DNA of 64,000 nucleotides from Malania oleifera (taxonomy: Eukaryota > Streptophyta > Magnoliopsida > Santalales > Ximeniaceae): positions 58,439,889 to 58,503,888 of the forward strand of contig NC_080422.1 of NCBI RefSeq assembly GCF_029873635.1, read 5' to 3'. The position numbers were made by a program, and so were the translations under genes. Positions 46,436-56,693 of this stretch are shown piece after piece; position 1 is the stretch's first letter, and each line of letters begins with the position of its first letter. The notes under the pieces were generated by a model. The model had not been told where the DNA came from. It did no database searches and saw only the letters and a program-made list of their open reading frames with translations.

Positions 46436-48188
46436 ATGGAAAATATAGGAGTAGCACCCTTCGGTGAGGGCCAATCCTTAACCTGTCCACTAATCTTTTG
46501 TGGACACAAGTATACCTTTTGGAAAAAGAGAATGCAAATCTATCTCCAAGACATGGATTGGAAAGCATGGGAAGTAGTTATGAATGGAGACCTTATTCCC
46601 ACTAAGACAGTAGATGGAAAATAGATTCCAAAAGAGAAAAAGGATATGACCGATTCTGATTATGAAATGCTTCAAATCAATTGAAGCGCAATAAATGCTT
46701 TCTACTATGCTTTAGATGCTAACGAATTTAATAGGGTCATGGCCTGCAAGACGACTAAAGAAATATGGGACAAATTATAAGTAACATATGAAGGAACAAT
46801 AGATGTAAGAGACAATAGGATAGACATGTTAATAAGTGAGTAGGAAGCATTTAAGATAAATTCAGATGAAACCATATCAAGTATGTAAACAAGATTTACC
46901 CACACAATCAATTCCTTAAGTGCCTTAGGAAAAACTTATACTACTTACGAAATGATTAGAAAAATTCTAAGAGGCCTTCCCTCCATATGGGAACCAAAGG
47001 CTACAGCTATCGCGGAAGGTAGAAACCTAAAGACCACCTCTCTAGATGAATTCATAGGTTCACTACTTACCTATGAAATAGCCTTAAAAGAAAGAAATCG
47101 TCAACCCAAGAATAAAAGGTCAATTGCATTAAAAGCTTCTAGTAACAGCTCAAGTGAAGAAGAAAGTGAATCAAGCGACTTAGATAGAGATGAATTAGCA
47201 TTTATCACTAAAAGATTAGGCAAATTCTATAGGAGAAATAAACGGTTTCCTAGAAAGTTTAATAAAAAGAAACCTGAAAAAGGAGAGACAAATAGAAAAG
47301 AAATTAAAAGTAAAAATGAACCTCCCATATGCTATCATTGTAAGAAACCAGGGAATATCAAGCTGGACTTCCCCTTACTCAAGAAAGACAAAAAGAAAAA
47401 GAAGGAAGCTATGAAGGCCACTTGGGATGATTCAAACTCTAGCAAGACGGAAAACGAGTCAAGTGGACAAGAGATGGCAAATATAGGCTTCATGGCTAAT
47501 GACAAAGAGGAAAACTCCTACTATTCCTCTACGAAATATTACAATGAGTCTTGTGACAACATGCCTTCCTATAAAGAATTACAAATTGAGTTGTTTTCGT
47601 TACATAAGAGATTCATAAAAATTTCCAAGAGAAATATAACTTTGAAAGATCAAAATAAATAATTAATAAAGCAACTCGAAACATCTAAAACCATTGAAAA
47701 AGATTTATTCTTGTATTGAAAAATTAGAAGATGAAATAAAAGAAATTACTCAAGAGATAGGAAAAATTAAAGAAGATGATTTAAACAAAAAGGAGTTAGA
47801 GATAATTGAACTTAAAAACTCAGTAAAGGATAAAGAGAAAATTATATATAACTTTACCAAAGGAAAATAAAACTTTGAAAACATGATTGGACAACAAAGA
47901 CTAAATGGAAACAAAGAAGGGATAGGTTATAATGGAAAAACAAACAAAAGGAATAAAAAATTATACATGGGATATTTTTTCAAAGAAACCCAGCACTATG
48001 CTAGTACTTCTTCAAACAATAAACATGAACACATCACTTGCTACATGTCCAAGAATAAGGGTCATGTAATGTTCAATTGCCCACTAAAAAGAAAATATGT
48101 CAAAGTACAAGGAGAATGGAAAGTCAATAATGGATCTAAAAACAATGCAAAGAAAGTAAAAGAATTTAGGTTCCAAAAACTAACATAA
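46436..48188 (+). pseudogene. Element F gag
   Basis: ATG at 46436 starts ENIGVAPFGEGQS; WKKRMQIYLQDMDW follows. Five in-frame stops lie between 46622 and about 46890, then 46952-47662 is open: ILRGLPSIWEPKATAI (the UBN2-type gag domain), a Ser/Glu-rich linker, a zinc knuckle and a C-terminal helix (ELFSLHKRFIKISKRN). The knuckle CYHCKKPGNIKLDF has lost its His (now Asn) and last Cys (now Phe). A second knuckle at about 48035-48080, CYMSKNKGHVMFNC, has lost its second Cys. A stop and frame change separate 47662 from 47883. Non-functional gag. In the living element it would form the particle and bind RNA. Confidence 0.85.
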
Positions 48189-48194
48189 TGAATC

Positions 48195-50338
48195 TGTAAT
48201 GACCTGCTACTTATTAAGCATTTTTTTTTTCATCTGCATATCTTAATATCATCTGTCTGAAATAGAACTGAAAATAACTCAGGCTCAAGAGAGCACTAAA
48301 GAAACTCTATCTGCCATACATAACTAAGCAGTGGTACACAAAACTGGGACTGCTATATACAATACCAGATAACTACTCTATTATGAGATATTCTTACTAT
48401 ACATAAATACCCAGTGATGCCACTACAATCTGAGAACTATCCCAAAACTTTGATATCTCAAAATACCTACCCTTTCCTGTATGGGCAGCACAAGCTAATC
48501 TCTAACTGTGAGCCTTATTTGCTTGCTCGGCTGGATCTCCTAAAAAACAGTAAGTCATTGGGATGAGATAATGCTCAGTAAGTGGAAATATGCTATTACT
48601 AGTGTGTGGCAGCTGAGTTAATCATTTAAAATACTATAATAATACTGTAATTTGAGAAAACTAATCAATTGTACAGAATATATATATCTATCAGGTAATC
48701 TTTAAAATATAACTGTGTATCTGAGTTTGCTATCTGAAGGTACTGTTAATATAATAGTATAAACTATTGTTGTGTGATATAACTGTACATAGGAACTTCT
48801 ACTATACCCTGAGATATGTATATCATGATATATCCCCTCATAATAGGGTTGTGTGGCCCGTAGGCTGTACTTACTTTGGTCGGCCCTCTAGGTAAGTCAA
48901 TCTCTATCATCCGTCAATCTGTATCAATCTACGTAGATCCTAGCCCACTACAATCACTCCGAGCTGTCTCAAACCTCTATCATCGTCTAACTAGCTACCT
49001 CAACCTAACATGCTAGGGAGACAGAAAATCTCTCCTTGCACAATTAGATAGAATCCACATAATATCTGAGTCATGTGGTTGCACGTGTCTGAAACTAGCA
49101 ACAGTATCGTGCTCTGCTGTAAATATATCTGTCTGTAATTTCTATAGGGATCTAATATCGTGTAATATTGTATACATATATAAATATATAATCATCTTAC
49201 TTCTTTTAACATGATTTCAAAAACAACCATAACACTATAATTCTGAGCTTTATTATCTGAGATATCTGACCGAAATATATATATTATCTGTCTGTAACAT
49301 TTGTGTTTTTCTATCTGTACTATCTTTAATATCTGTATAAAATATATGTATATAATATCTGTATACTCTATATATAATATTTGTATACTCTGTATATAAT
49401 GTCTGTATACTCTGTATATCATATCTGTAATCTCTAGATAATCTGTTGTAGCATCTTGATGCTATCACTATATAATCTGTCTGAATAAACTTTCTGAGTG
49501 TTATGGTTTAAAAATCATGTTTTTCTCTGGGAAATACTGTAAGTCTCATTCATTGCTAATAATCTAAAATATCTGAACACATGTATATCTGTAATACTAT
49601 AAAATCTATATATATTGTAATGTAATAAACTCATGCCACACATTTAAATAAACACAATCTCATGCTCAATTTCTGCAATTCTACTATAAAAATAATATTC
49701 ATAATTCTATGGAAAAAATAAACTGATCTGCACGCTTGTAAATACACATTCATAATATTCTGTATACATATTAAAACTGCTAGCATAACATATTTCCCTT
49801 ACCTTAAATCTGAAAAGCCCCTACTAAATTATGGCTCTATACTGCCGCAGGGTTCCTAACTCAGCATCCTGAAAACAATATCCACCAGAACAAAATATCA
49901 GTATTTTCTGTATACAACACTTCTTATAAATGCATGGAAAAGAAGATTCTAAATAAAACACCTTACCCTGGATTTGGAATGAATTTCAAACTAACTTTCC
50001 CCACGATCTACTCCAGCAAACTTGCTAAGAACTTCACCAGAGGGTCGTGAGAGAGAGAGATAAGGGTTTATGCACTGAAGATTTTGATTAAAAATCCAAA
50101 TTTCAGCTATTTATAGGGCAGGATTCGTCGATGAGACACGTCACCTCGTCGACGAGTCCTGTAGAAAGTTCATCGACAAACCCGCATCCTTGTCGACGAG
50201 TTTCAGTCTACATTAAATCCTCTCTCGGTATCTTCTCATTGACGAGATAAGACCTCGTCGACGAGATCCTAAAGAACCTTCATCAGCGAAACCCCTCTGT
50301 TCATCTACGAGTCCTATAAAATTTCTTGGGTTATTACA
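48195..50338 (-). mobile_element. Ty3/gypsy solo LTR (2,144 bp) with GAATC target duplication
   Basis: Bounded by the inverted ends TGTAATGACC and GGTTATTACA, flanked by GAATC on both sides (48190-48194 and 50339-50343). On the minus strand the order is CTCGTCGACGAG-type motifs (50125-50320), TATA box (CTATAAATAGC, 50106-50116), then landmarks shared with the chromovirus LTR at 4460-6553. It separates gag from protease in element F, so F was already present when it landed. Confidence 0.92.
50125..50320. repeat. CTCGTCGACGAG cluster in gypsy solo LTR
   Basis: Copies include CCTCGTCGACGAGTC (50151), CTTGTCGACGAGTTT (50189), CCTCGTCGACGAGATC (50252) and several decayed ones, immediately upstream of the TATA box when read on the minus strand. 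Confidence 0.75.
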
Positions 50339-50383
50339 GAATCCCTCATTGTAGGTATGCTTTAGGACTACACCATTAACAAA

Positions 50384-50877
50384 TAAGTGGTACTTGGACA
50401 GTGGGTGTTCAAGGCACATAACCGGTGATAGGACCAAGTTCACCACATTAAAAAAAAAGGATAGGGGATACGTCACCTTCGGCGACAATTCCAAAGGTAA
50501 AATTATTGGAATTGTAAAAATAAGTAAAGAACCTTCCCTTACTATTGATAATGTGCTATTAGTAGAAGGATTAAAACACAATCTGTTAAGCATTAGCCAA
50601 TTAAGTGACATAGGATTCAAAATAACTTTTAAGAAAGAAAAATGTGTTATCCAAAATCCTAAGAACAATGAAACCTTATTTATAGCTCATAGGATAAATA
50701 ATGTTTATTGTATAAACCTTAAGAACTTAGTAAATGAAAACGTAACTTGTTTGGCAGCAACGAATGAAATAAGTTGGTTGTGGCATAGGAAACTAGGCCA
50801 TGCTAGTATGAATATTTTATCCAAATTATCTAAGAAAAATCTTGTAAAGGATTACCAAATACTAAATTCATAAAAGA
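50384..50877 (+). pseudogene. Element F pol: protease and integrase zinc finger start
   Basis: WYLDSGCSRHITGD is the copia protease active site (DSG). GLKHNLLSISQLSD follows, then the pre-integrase motif WLWHRKLGHAS. The frame stops at a one-base frameshift near 50868, just before the Cys pair of the zinc finger. The start of pol lies upstream in the part split by the gypsy solo LTR. Confidence 0.88.
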
Positions 50878-51627
50878 TAAGGTGTGTGATGCATGCCAAA
50901 AGAGAAAGCAAGTTAAAAAAAGTTTCAAAAAGAAAAAATGCATATCTACTAAAAGACCCCTAGAACTCCTGCACTTAGACTTATTCAGTCCAACTAGAAC
51001 CTTAAGCTTAGGAGACAAACAATATGCTTTTGTAATAGTAGATGACTATTCAAGATTTACTTGGGTTTTATTCTTAGCAAACAAAGATGAAGCTTGTGAC
51101 ATGCTAATCACATTATGCAAGAAATTACAAAATGAAAAAGGCTATATAATATAACTAATTTTAGAAGTGATCAAGGTAGGGAATTTAGAAACAAAGATGT
51201 TGATAATGAACATGGAATAAACCATAATTTTTCAGCACCTAGGACTTCACAACAAAATAGAGTTGTAAAAAGAAAAAATAGAACTCTCCAAGAAATGGCA
51301 AGAACCATGTTAAATGAAAATAATCTACCTAAATACTTTTGGGCAGAAGCTGTGAATACATCTTGTTATATTATAAATAGAGTATCCATAAGATCAAGTA
51401 TAGAAAAAACACCGTATGAATTATGGAAAGGTAGAAAACCCAACATTTCCTACTTTCATGTATGTAAATGCTTTATTCTTAATACTAAAAATGATTTAGG
51501 AAAGATCGATGCAAAATCTGATGAGGGTATCTTCTTAGGTTACTCTACAAATAGTAAAGCTTATAGGGTTTATAACAAAAGGACTTTTACTATTTTTGAA
51601 TCAATATACATAACGTTTGATGAATAA
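50870..51627 (+). pseudogene. Element F pol: integrase
   Basis: CDACQKRKQ completes the zinc finger. LLHLDLFSPTRTLSLG carries the first catalytic Asp and VIVDDYSRFTWVLFL follows. After a frameshift near 51153, RSDQGREFRN carries the second Asp. The catalytic Glu motif, normally GVVERKNRTL, reads RVVKRKNRTL, with G to R (51259-51261) and E to K (51268-51270), both explained by G to A changes. The tail is readable: NLPKYFWAEAVNTSCYIINR, YELWKGRKPNISYFH, IFLGYSTNSKAYRVYN. Integration activity is lost. Confidence 0.88.
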
Positions 51628-51894
51628 AAAAATTATGACAATAAAGTTAAGAAAGATGAAAAAGAAGATATCTCACAAAACGTCGAAGATCTTGAAATAA
51701 AAGAAGAAGATAATATTGAAGCTTCAAATGAATACATCATAGAAAATCTAGAACTACATAAAGAATGGAGATATGCTAAAAGCCACCCAAAAGACCAAAT
51801 TCTTGGTGAAACATCAAAAGGAATAACCACTAGAATATTTGTAACCGTTATGCTTTTTTGTCTCAAGATGAGCCCAAGAATATAGAAGAAACAT

Positions 51895-53074
51895 TAAAAG
51901 ATGATTCTTGGATCATAGCTATGTAGGAAGAACTAAATCAATTTGAAAGGAGTCAAGTATGGGAACTCATTCCTGAACCCAAAGATAAATCAATCATAGG
52001 AACCAAATGGTGTTTATAAATTAAAAGGATGAAAATGGGGTAGTTGTAAGAAATAAAGCTAGGCTAGTAGCACAAGGCTATAATCAAGAAGATGGTATAG
52101 ATTACAAAGAGACCTTTGCTCCCGCAGCAAGAATGAAAGCTGTAAGAATGCTTCTTGCCTATACAGCCAATAAAGACTTCAAACTATACCAAATGGATGT
52201 AAAAGGTGTATTCCTAAATGGTTATATAAATGAAGAAGTTCACGTTAAACAACCTCCAAGTTTTGAAGACTCTAAAAACCCAAATCATATATTCAAGCTA
52301 ACTAAAGCCTTTTATGGATTGAAACAAGCTCCTAGAGCTTGGTATGAAAGACTAAGCGAGTTTCTACTCCAAAATAAATTTTCAAGAGGAAAGATAGATA
52401 GCACTTTATTTATAAAAATAAAAAATAATGATATGCTTATAGTACAAATTTATGTTGATGACATCATATTTGGAGCAACTACTAAAGATTTATGTAACGA
52501 ATTTGCTACAACTATGCAAAGAGAGTTTGAAATGAGCATGATGGGAGAATTAAATTACTTCATAGGGTTGCAAATCAAAGAAGCTAAAAATGGAACATTC
52601 ATAAATCAAACTAAATATATCAAATACATGTTAAAAAAGTTTGATATGAAGGAAAGCAAACCCATAGGAACTACCATGAGCACCTCAACAAGTCTTGACA
52701 ATGATGAAAAAGGAAAACAAGTAGATACCAAGCATTACAGAGGAATGATAGGAAGCTTACTTTATTTAACAGCAAGTAGACCGGATATCATGTTTAGTGT
52801 TTGTATGTGTGCTAGATTTCAATCAGCTCCTAATGAATCACATCAAATCGCAGTTAAACGAATCCTTAGATATTTACTAGGTACACTTGATCTAGGTTTA
52901 TGGTATCCAAAGGGAACTGACTTCGAAATGATAAGTTATTCAGATGCGGATTATGCAGGATGCAAAATAGATAGAAAGAGCACTAGTGGGACTTGTCACT
53001 TTCTAGGACACTCACTAGTTTCTTGGTTCTCAAAGAAAAAAAATTTCATAGCATTATCTACAACTGAAACATAA
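51895..53074 (+). pseudogene. Element F pol: reverse transcriptase and start of RNase H
   Basis: Decayed N-terminus (EELNQFERSQVWELIP, GTKW), then an open frame from about 52046: RLVAQGYNQEDGIDYKETFA, QMDVKGVFLNGY, FYGLKQAPRAWYER, VQIYVDDIIFGA (the catalytic YVDD box is intact), GELNYFIGLQIKE, SRPDIMFSVCMCARFQ, then RNase H SYSDADYAGCKIDRKSTSG and WFSKKK. The frame ends at TAA 53072-53074 within the STTETEY motif (GAA to TAA). The 313-codon open stretch from 52133 is the best-preserved pol piece in the window. Confidence 0.9.
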
Positions 53075-53365
53075 TACATAGTAGCTGGGAGCTGTTGTGC
53101 TAAAACCATGTATATGAAACAACAATTAGGGGACTTCAAAATACAATACCAAACAATCCATATAAAGCGTGACAATACAAGCGTTATAAATATTTCAAAG
53201 AATCTAGTATCATGTTCAAGAACTAAACATAATGATATACGTCATCATTTCTTAAGAGATAATGTAGATAAGAAAGAAATAGTACTTGAATTTGTTAACA
53301 CTCACGATCAATTAGCTAATATATTTACAAAACCATTAGCCGAAGATCAATTTGTATTTATTTGA
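53075..53365 (+). pseudogene. Element F pol: RNase H C-terminus
   Basis: Same frame after the stop: YIVAGSCCAKTMYMKQQL, IHIKRDNTSVINISKN, TKHNDIRHHFLRDNVDKKEI, DQLANIFTKPLAEDQF, and a stop at 53363-53365. This is the usual end of copia pol. Confidence 0.88.
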
Positions 53366-53427
53366 CTGGAATTAGGAATGCCACATATAAGAGAGGTTAA
53401 CTATGAGAGAATCGAATTTTTCTCTAG

Positions 53428-53566
53428 GGCAGACGACTGCCAGATATCTGGAAGATGACTAACAGACTATTGTCTATGTGGAAAGACAATTAATAGCCGA
53501 CTGTCCACTTGGTGACAGACGACTATCTCGCGGCGGTTCATGTTCTTTTAATATAAAAACACTTTT
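53428..53566 (+). promoter_or_regulatory. U3-like motif cluster and TATA-like box before the extra ORF of F
   Basis: Between pol and the extra ORF, five motifs of the U3 type (CAGACGACTGCCAG at 53430-53443, then GATGACTAACAGACTATTG, AGCCGACTGTCC, GACAGACGACTATC) and CTCGCGGCGG are followed by TTTTAATATAAAAAC (53547-53561). The 14-mer at 53430 is identical to 45059-45072 in the LTR, and the CTCGCGG ending matches 45270. The extra ORF starts 165 bp further on. This looks like a second promoter, or a U3 piece copied inside. No transcript evidence is available here. Confidence 0.5.
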
Positions 53567-53729
53567 TTTTAAAACCCCCAAATGCCTTTCCATTCGTCTC
53601 CTCTGCTCTAAACCAGCTCCACTTCATTCTCTTCGAAGTTCCTCCTCTCCAAAGCCTCCTCCCAATGTCAATGCATCACAACCCTAATTTCGTCACACCT
53701 AGGTTTTCTTGAATTTCAACTTCATCAAA

Positions 53730-55048
53730 ATGCCACGTACTAAAATAGTTGGAAAAAGGACAAAGCATCCTCTTCTTCTTCAAAGGCTGTAAGCAGAAAC
53801 GACAAAGAAAAATGGCCGGTCTCATCTCATTCAAAAGCGTTGTACCAAAATCACATCTCTGCAATTGATCCAATGTTTTGTAAGGTATTAGAAGTTACTT
53901 TCTTTAATGAAAATTTCCCTAAAATTCTTGAGTTGTTCAAAAATATAGGATGACATAAGTTCATTCTTCACCAAGTTAAGGGATACTATCCTGACCAGAT
54001 TAAAATTTTCTACTCGAACTTGGAAAAGAAAGATGTTGGATTTGATATTAAAGTTTTTGGCCAAAAGATAACACTTACTCCACACTCATTACGGAAAATA
54101 CTTCGTATCAAGCATAGGGATTTTGAGTGCAATTCCATAGAAAAACAGTGGACTATGGAGTAGGGATTTTCACCGCAAGAATTTTTGCCTCTTGTGATGA
54201 ACGATCAACTCGTTTATTTTGGCAATCCTCCACAATACAAACAGCTAAATTTACAAGCACAAATTCTCCACAAGATCATTGCTTATAATATAATTCTGAG
54301 ATCAGGATCTTTTGATCACATCTCCTTCTTCGATTGTTTCATAATGTGGTGCGTATTAAAAGGAAAGAAATTGGATTTATGTACTCAAATGGATGGTTAT
54401 GAAGCTCAAATCTCCTAGAATTGGGCTTCTATATGGTGGCATTCTTTCCTTAGTATTTGCTCATTTTCAAGTCATCACTCTATCTTCAAAACTGGTGAAG
54501 CAAACCCATTACAACCTATTCTCCTCCACTACCTTAAAGAAGATGGGTTACAAAAAGTACACCAAAAGATGGATGTTTAGGGGCAATAGACCAGCAGGAC
54601 CAGCACCAGAAGAAAGGAGTCTAGCTCCTAAAGAAGCTGATATGCCTCCTTGGTTTCTCCCTTTTTATCAGCACTATTCTAGCTTCAGTTCTGAAATGAG
54701 GGATAATTTTGCTTCTCTTCAAGACAAGATCACAAATATTGATGATAAATATACTTTACTAGATAAACGTCTTGAAAACATAGAGCAACGTGTCACACAA
54801 AATGACATTGATTCAGATAAAGAGAGTAATAAGAATGCTGATGAAGACTCTTAGGAAAAAAGAAGAAGACGAAGAAGACGAGGAAGAAGACGAAGAAGAT
54901 GAAGAAGAAGAGGAAGAAGAGGAAGAAGAAGAAGAAAAGATGAAGAAGACGAAGAAGAAGATGAAGAAGACGAAGAAGACAAAGAAGATGAGGAAGAAGA
55001 TGAAGAACACAAAGAAGAGGAAGAAGAAGAAGAAAAGAGGAAGAAGAC

Positions 55049-55080
<32 letters not shown>

Positions 55081-55204
55081 AGAAGTGGAAGAAGAAGAAG
55101 AAGAAGATGACAAAGATAAGGAAGAAGACGAAGAAGACGACGAAGAAAAGGAATCCAAAGGAAAAGGACTTGCTGAAGATAGTGACACAGCCTCTGATAC
55201 TTGA
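53730..55204 (+). pseudogene. Extra ORF (after pol) of element F
   Basis: ATG at 53730 (MPRTKIVGKRTKH). Several frameshifts and stops break it, but three frames read in order: PKILELFKNIG, YYPDQIKIFYSNLEK; LVYFGNPPQYKQLNLQAQIL, DHISFFDCFIMWCVLKGKKL; then a coiled coil (MRDNFASLQDKITNIDDKYT, LLDKRLENIEQRVTQ) and a long Glu/Asp-rich tail ending SDTASDT at TGA 55202-55204. Homologous to 6581-7611. No CCHC, protease or transmembrane segment is visible. The same position in Maximus/SIRE elements holds env-like or additional ORFs of unknown function. A nucleic-acid or chaperone-type role for the acidic coiled-coil part would be a guess. Confidence 0.75.
54858..55160. repeat. GAA/GAC purine-rich low-complexity tract
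   Basis: About 300 bp made almost only of GAAGAC, GAGGAA and GAAGAA units, coding Glu and Asp in the frame of the extra ORF. Other frames give Lys/Arg-rich or, on the minus strand, Ser-rich spurious ORFs. The counterpart in the group B element (7518-7605) is much shorter, so the tract expanded in F. Confidence 0.85.
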
Positions 55205-55302
55205 CTATAGACTTTTGATGTTTAAACTTTTGATATTTTGTATGCTACACATGCTCAATTTTTTGATGTATTAGGCCTTTTTGTTGATGTCAAAAGGGGG
55301 AG

Positions 55303-55443
55303 TATGTGTGTGAGCAAAGTTTATGAGTCTATGTATGTTTGATGTACTATATGTGTGTGAGCAAAGTTTATGAGTCTATGTATGTTTGATGTACTATATG
55401 TGTGTGAGCAAAGTCTATGAGTTTATGTATGTTTTATGAACTA
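55303..55443. repeat. Three tandem 47-bp repeats in the 3' UTR of F
   Basis: Units start at 55303, 55350 and 55397, each TATGTGTGTGAGCAAAGTYT ... TGATGTACTA. The first two are identical or nearly so, the third diverges at its end. Confidence 0.85.
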
Positions 55444-55596
55444 CGAGTTTGATGAACTATGAGTTTTATGTTACATCTGAAACTGAAACTTTGAATCTTC
55501 TGAACTTCTGTCTTAATGCAATTTTTTTTAAGTCTATGCTATTGACAGGGGGAGCATTAATTTTATTTTATGTCTTTGCTCTTTCTTTGTCATCAT

Positions 55597-55611
55597 AAAA
55601 AAGGGGGAGAT
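55597..55611 (+). other. Polypurine tract of F
   Basis: AAAAAAGGGGGAGAT directly before the 3' LTR. A second tract, CAAAAGGGGGAG, lies 300 bp upstream at 55291-55302. Confidence 0.8.
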
Positions 55612-56693
55612 TGTTGGCCTAGATAGTACAAACTCTTGGTTTTGATGATAACAAAGTAAAGTTTTCTAATGTGTTTTCAAGTGATATTATTTCAGGCAAA
55701 GATGATTTGCTCAAATTTCACATACTTTGACATGAAAGGTTGCAAGGATCAAGGAACAAAGAAAGTCACACATGAATACCAGAGATCCATAATGAAAGCT
55801 CATAGAAGTCTGAAAGATTAAAGAGCAGCATTAAAAGGACTCAAAGCAAAGAACTGTCAAATGTGTTTATAGAACAAGCTTTGTAAGTACATCAAAGTTG
55901 ATTCAAATATAAATTTTCATTTTGAAGCTCATTAGGCAAAGACATACTTAAGAAATCTTAGTTTTAAAGTCTTGGAACATGTTTTTCAAAGTTAAAACAA
56001 GTTCAAATTCCAAGGTTAATTAAACAAAATAGAGAGAAATAAAAAATAACTTGAAAAGAGATATAGCCAGCTGACAAACAACTGACAAGTTAAACAACCT
56101 AAACTAACAGAAGTCAGAAGCCTGACAGATGACTATCAAGGTTATGACAGATGACTGCCAGTATCAAGTGAGAAGCCTGTATGTGTTCTTCCAGCCGACT
56201 GACATCATTGTGTGTGTTTTGAAAAACTGATTTGTTTAGTGACAGATGACTACCACCATGAGGACATCTAACTACCACCATGAGGACAGCTAACTGCCAC
56301 CTTTCTGTTTGGAAAAATTATATATGATATACATGGACAGGCGACTTCTAGTGACTACACAATCATTTGGCTCGCGGCAGATTTTAAAATTTCCAACGGG
56401 CATATTTTTGAAATTTAAATTATTTGAAGCCTAAATTAATTTACAACTTGGACTCTACTCCAAGTAAACTTGGGGAACAAGCAAGAAGTCTTTCTACATC
56501 TATAAATACCCTCAAGGTTCATTAATTTAGACACCAAGAAATCAAATAAGCTATCATACTCTCTCAAAGCTTACTGAAATTCTGAAAGTTTGCGATTGCC
56601 CTCATCACTCAGAAAAATCTTTGAAGTCTTGTTGAGTTTCTCACTGTGGTTGCGCGTCAATTGTTGATTCTTTCATCTATTGAAAGATACTTA
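55612..56693 (+). mobile_element. 3' LTR of F (truncated)
   Basis: Aligns with 44519-45590 with scattered substitutions, one deletion of a U3 motif pair, and a 22-bp tandem duplication (56250-56293). It ends at GATACTTA (56693), about 270 bp after the TATA box, and joins a group A LTR fragment on the other strand. Confidence 0.88.
56250..56293. repeat. 22-bp tandem duplication in F 3' LTR U3
   Basis: CTACCACCATGAGGACATCTAA at 56250-56271 is repeated with one change at 56272-56293. The 5' LTR has a single copy of the corresponding segment. It sits inside the motif cluster. Confidence 0.8.

Larger units (their letters stand above)
44519..56693 (+). mobile_element. Element F: near-full-length SIRE-like copia element
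   Basis: Plus-strand order: 5' LTR (44519-46379), tRNA-iMet primer site, gag, [gypsy solo LTR 48195-50338], protease, integrase, reverse transcriptase, RNase H, extra ORF, polypurine tract, 3' LTR (55612-56693, truncated). Left flank TATAT. Both LTRs are clearly alignable over the 1.08 kb shared. All genes carry stops or frameshifts. Domain order (integrase before reverse transcriptase) is that of Ty1/copia, and the extra ORF between pol and the 3' LTR points to Maximus/SIRE. Confidence 0.9.

Noticed and set aside
49192..49468. Two minus-strand ORFs with repeated YRVYRHYIQSIQ-type units
   Set aside because: Translation of a TCTGTATAC-type simple repeat inside the gypsy solo LTR.
53428..53566. 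Possibility that the internal motif cluster is a leftover LTR insertion
   Set aside because: No LTR ends, target duplication or shared block are present; only U3-type motifs and a TATA-like run, so it is reported as a candidate internal promoter instead.
54790..55110. Lys/Arg-rich ORF, and Ser-rich ORFs on the opposite strand
   Set aside because: Out-of-frame readings of the GAA/GAC tract whose real frame is the acidic tail of the extra ORF.
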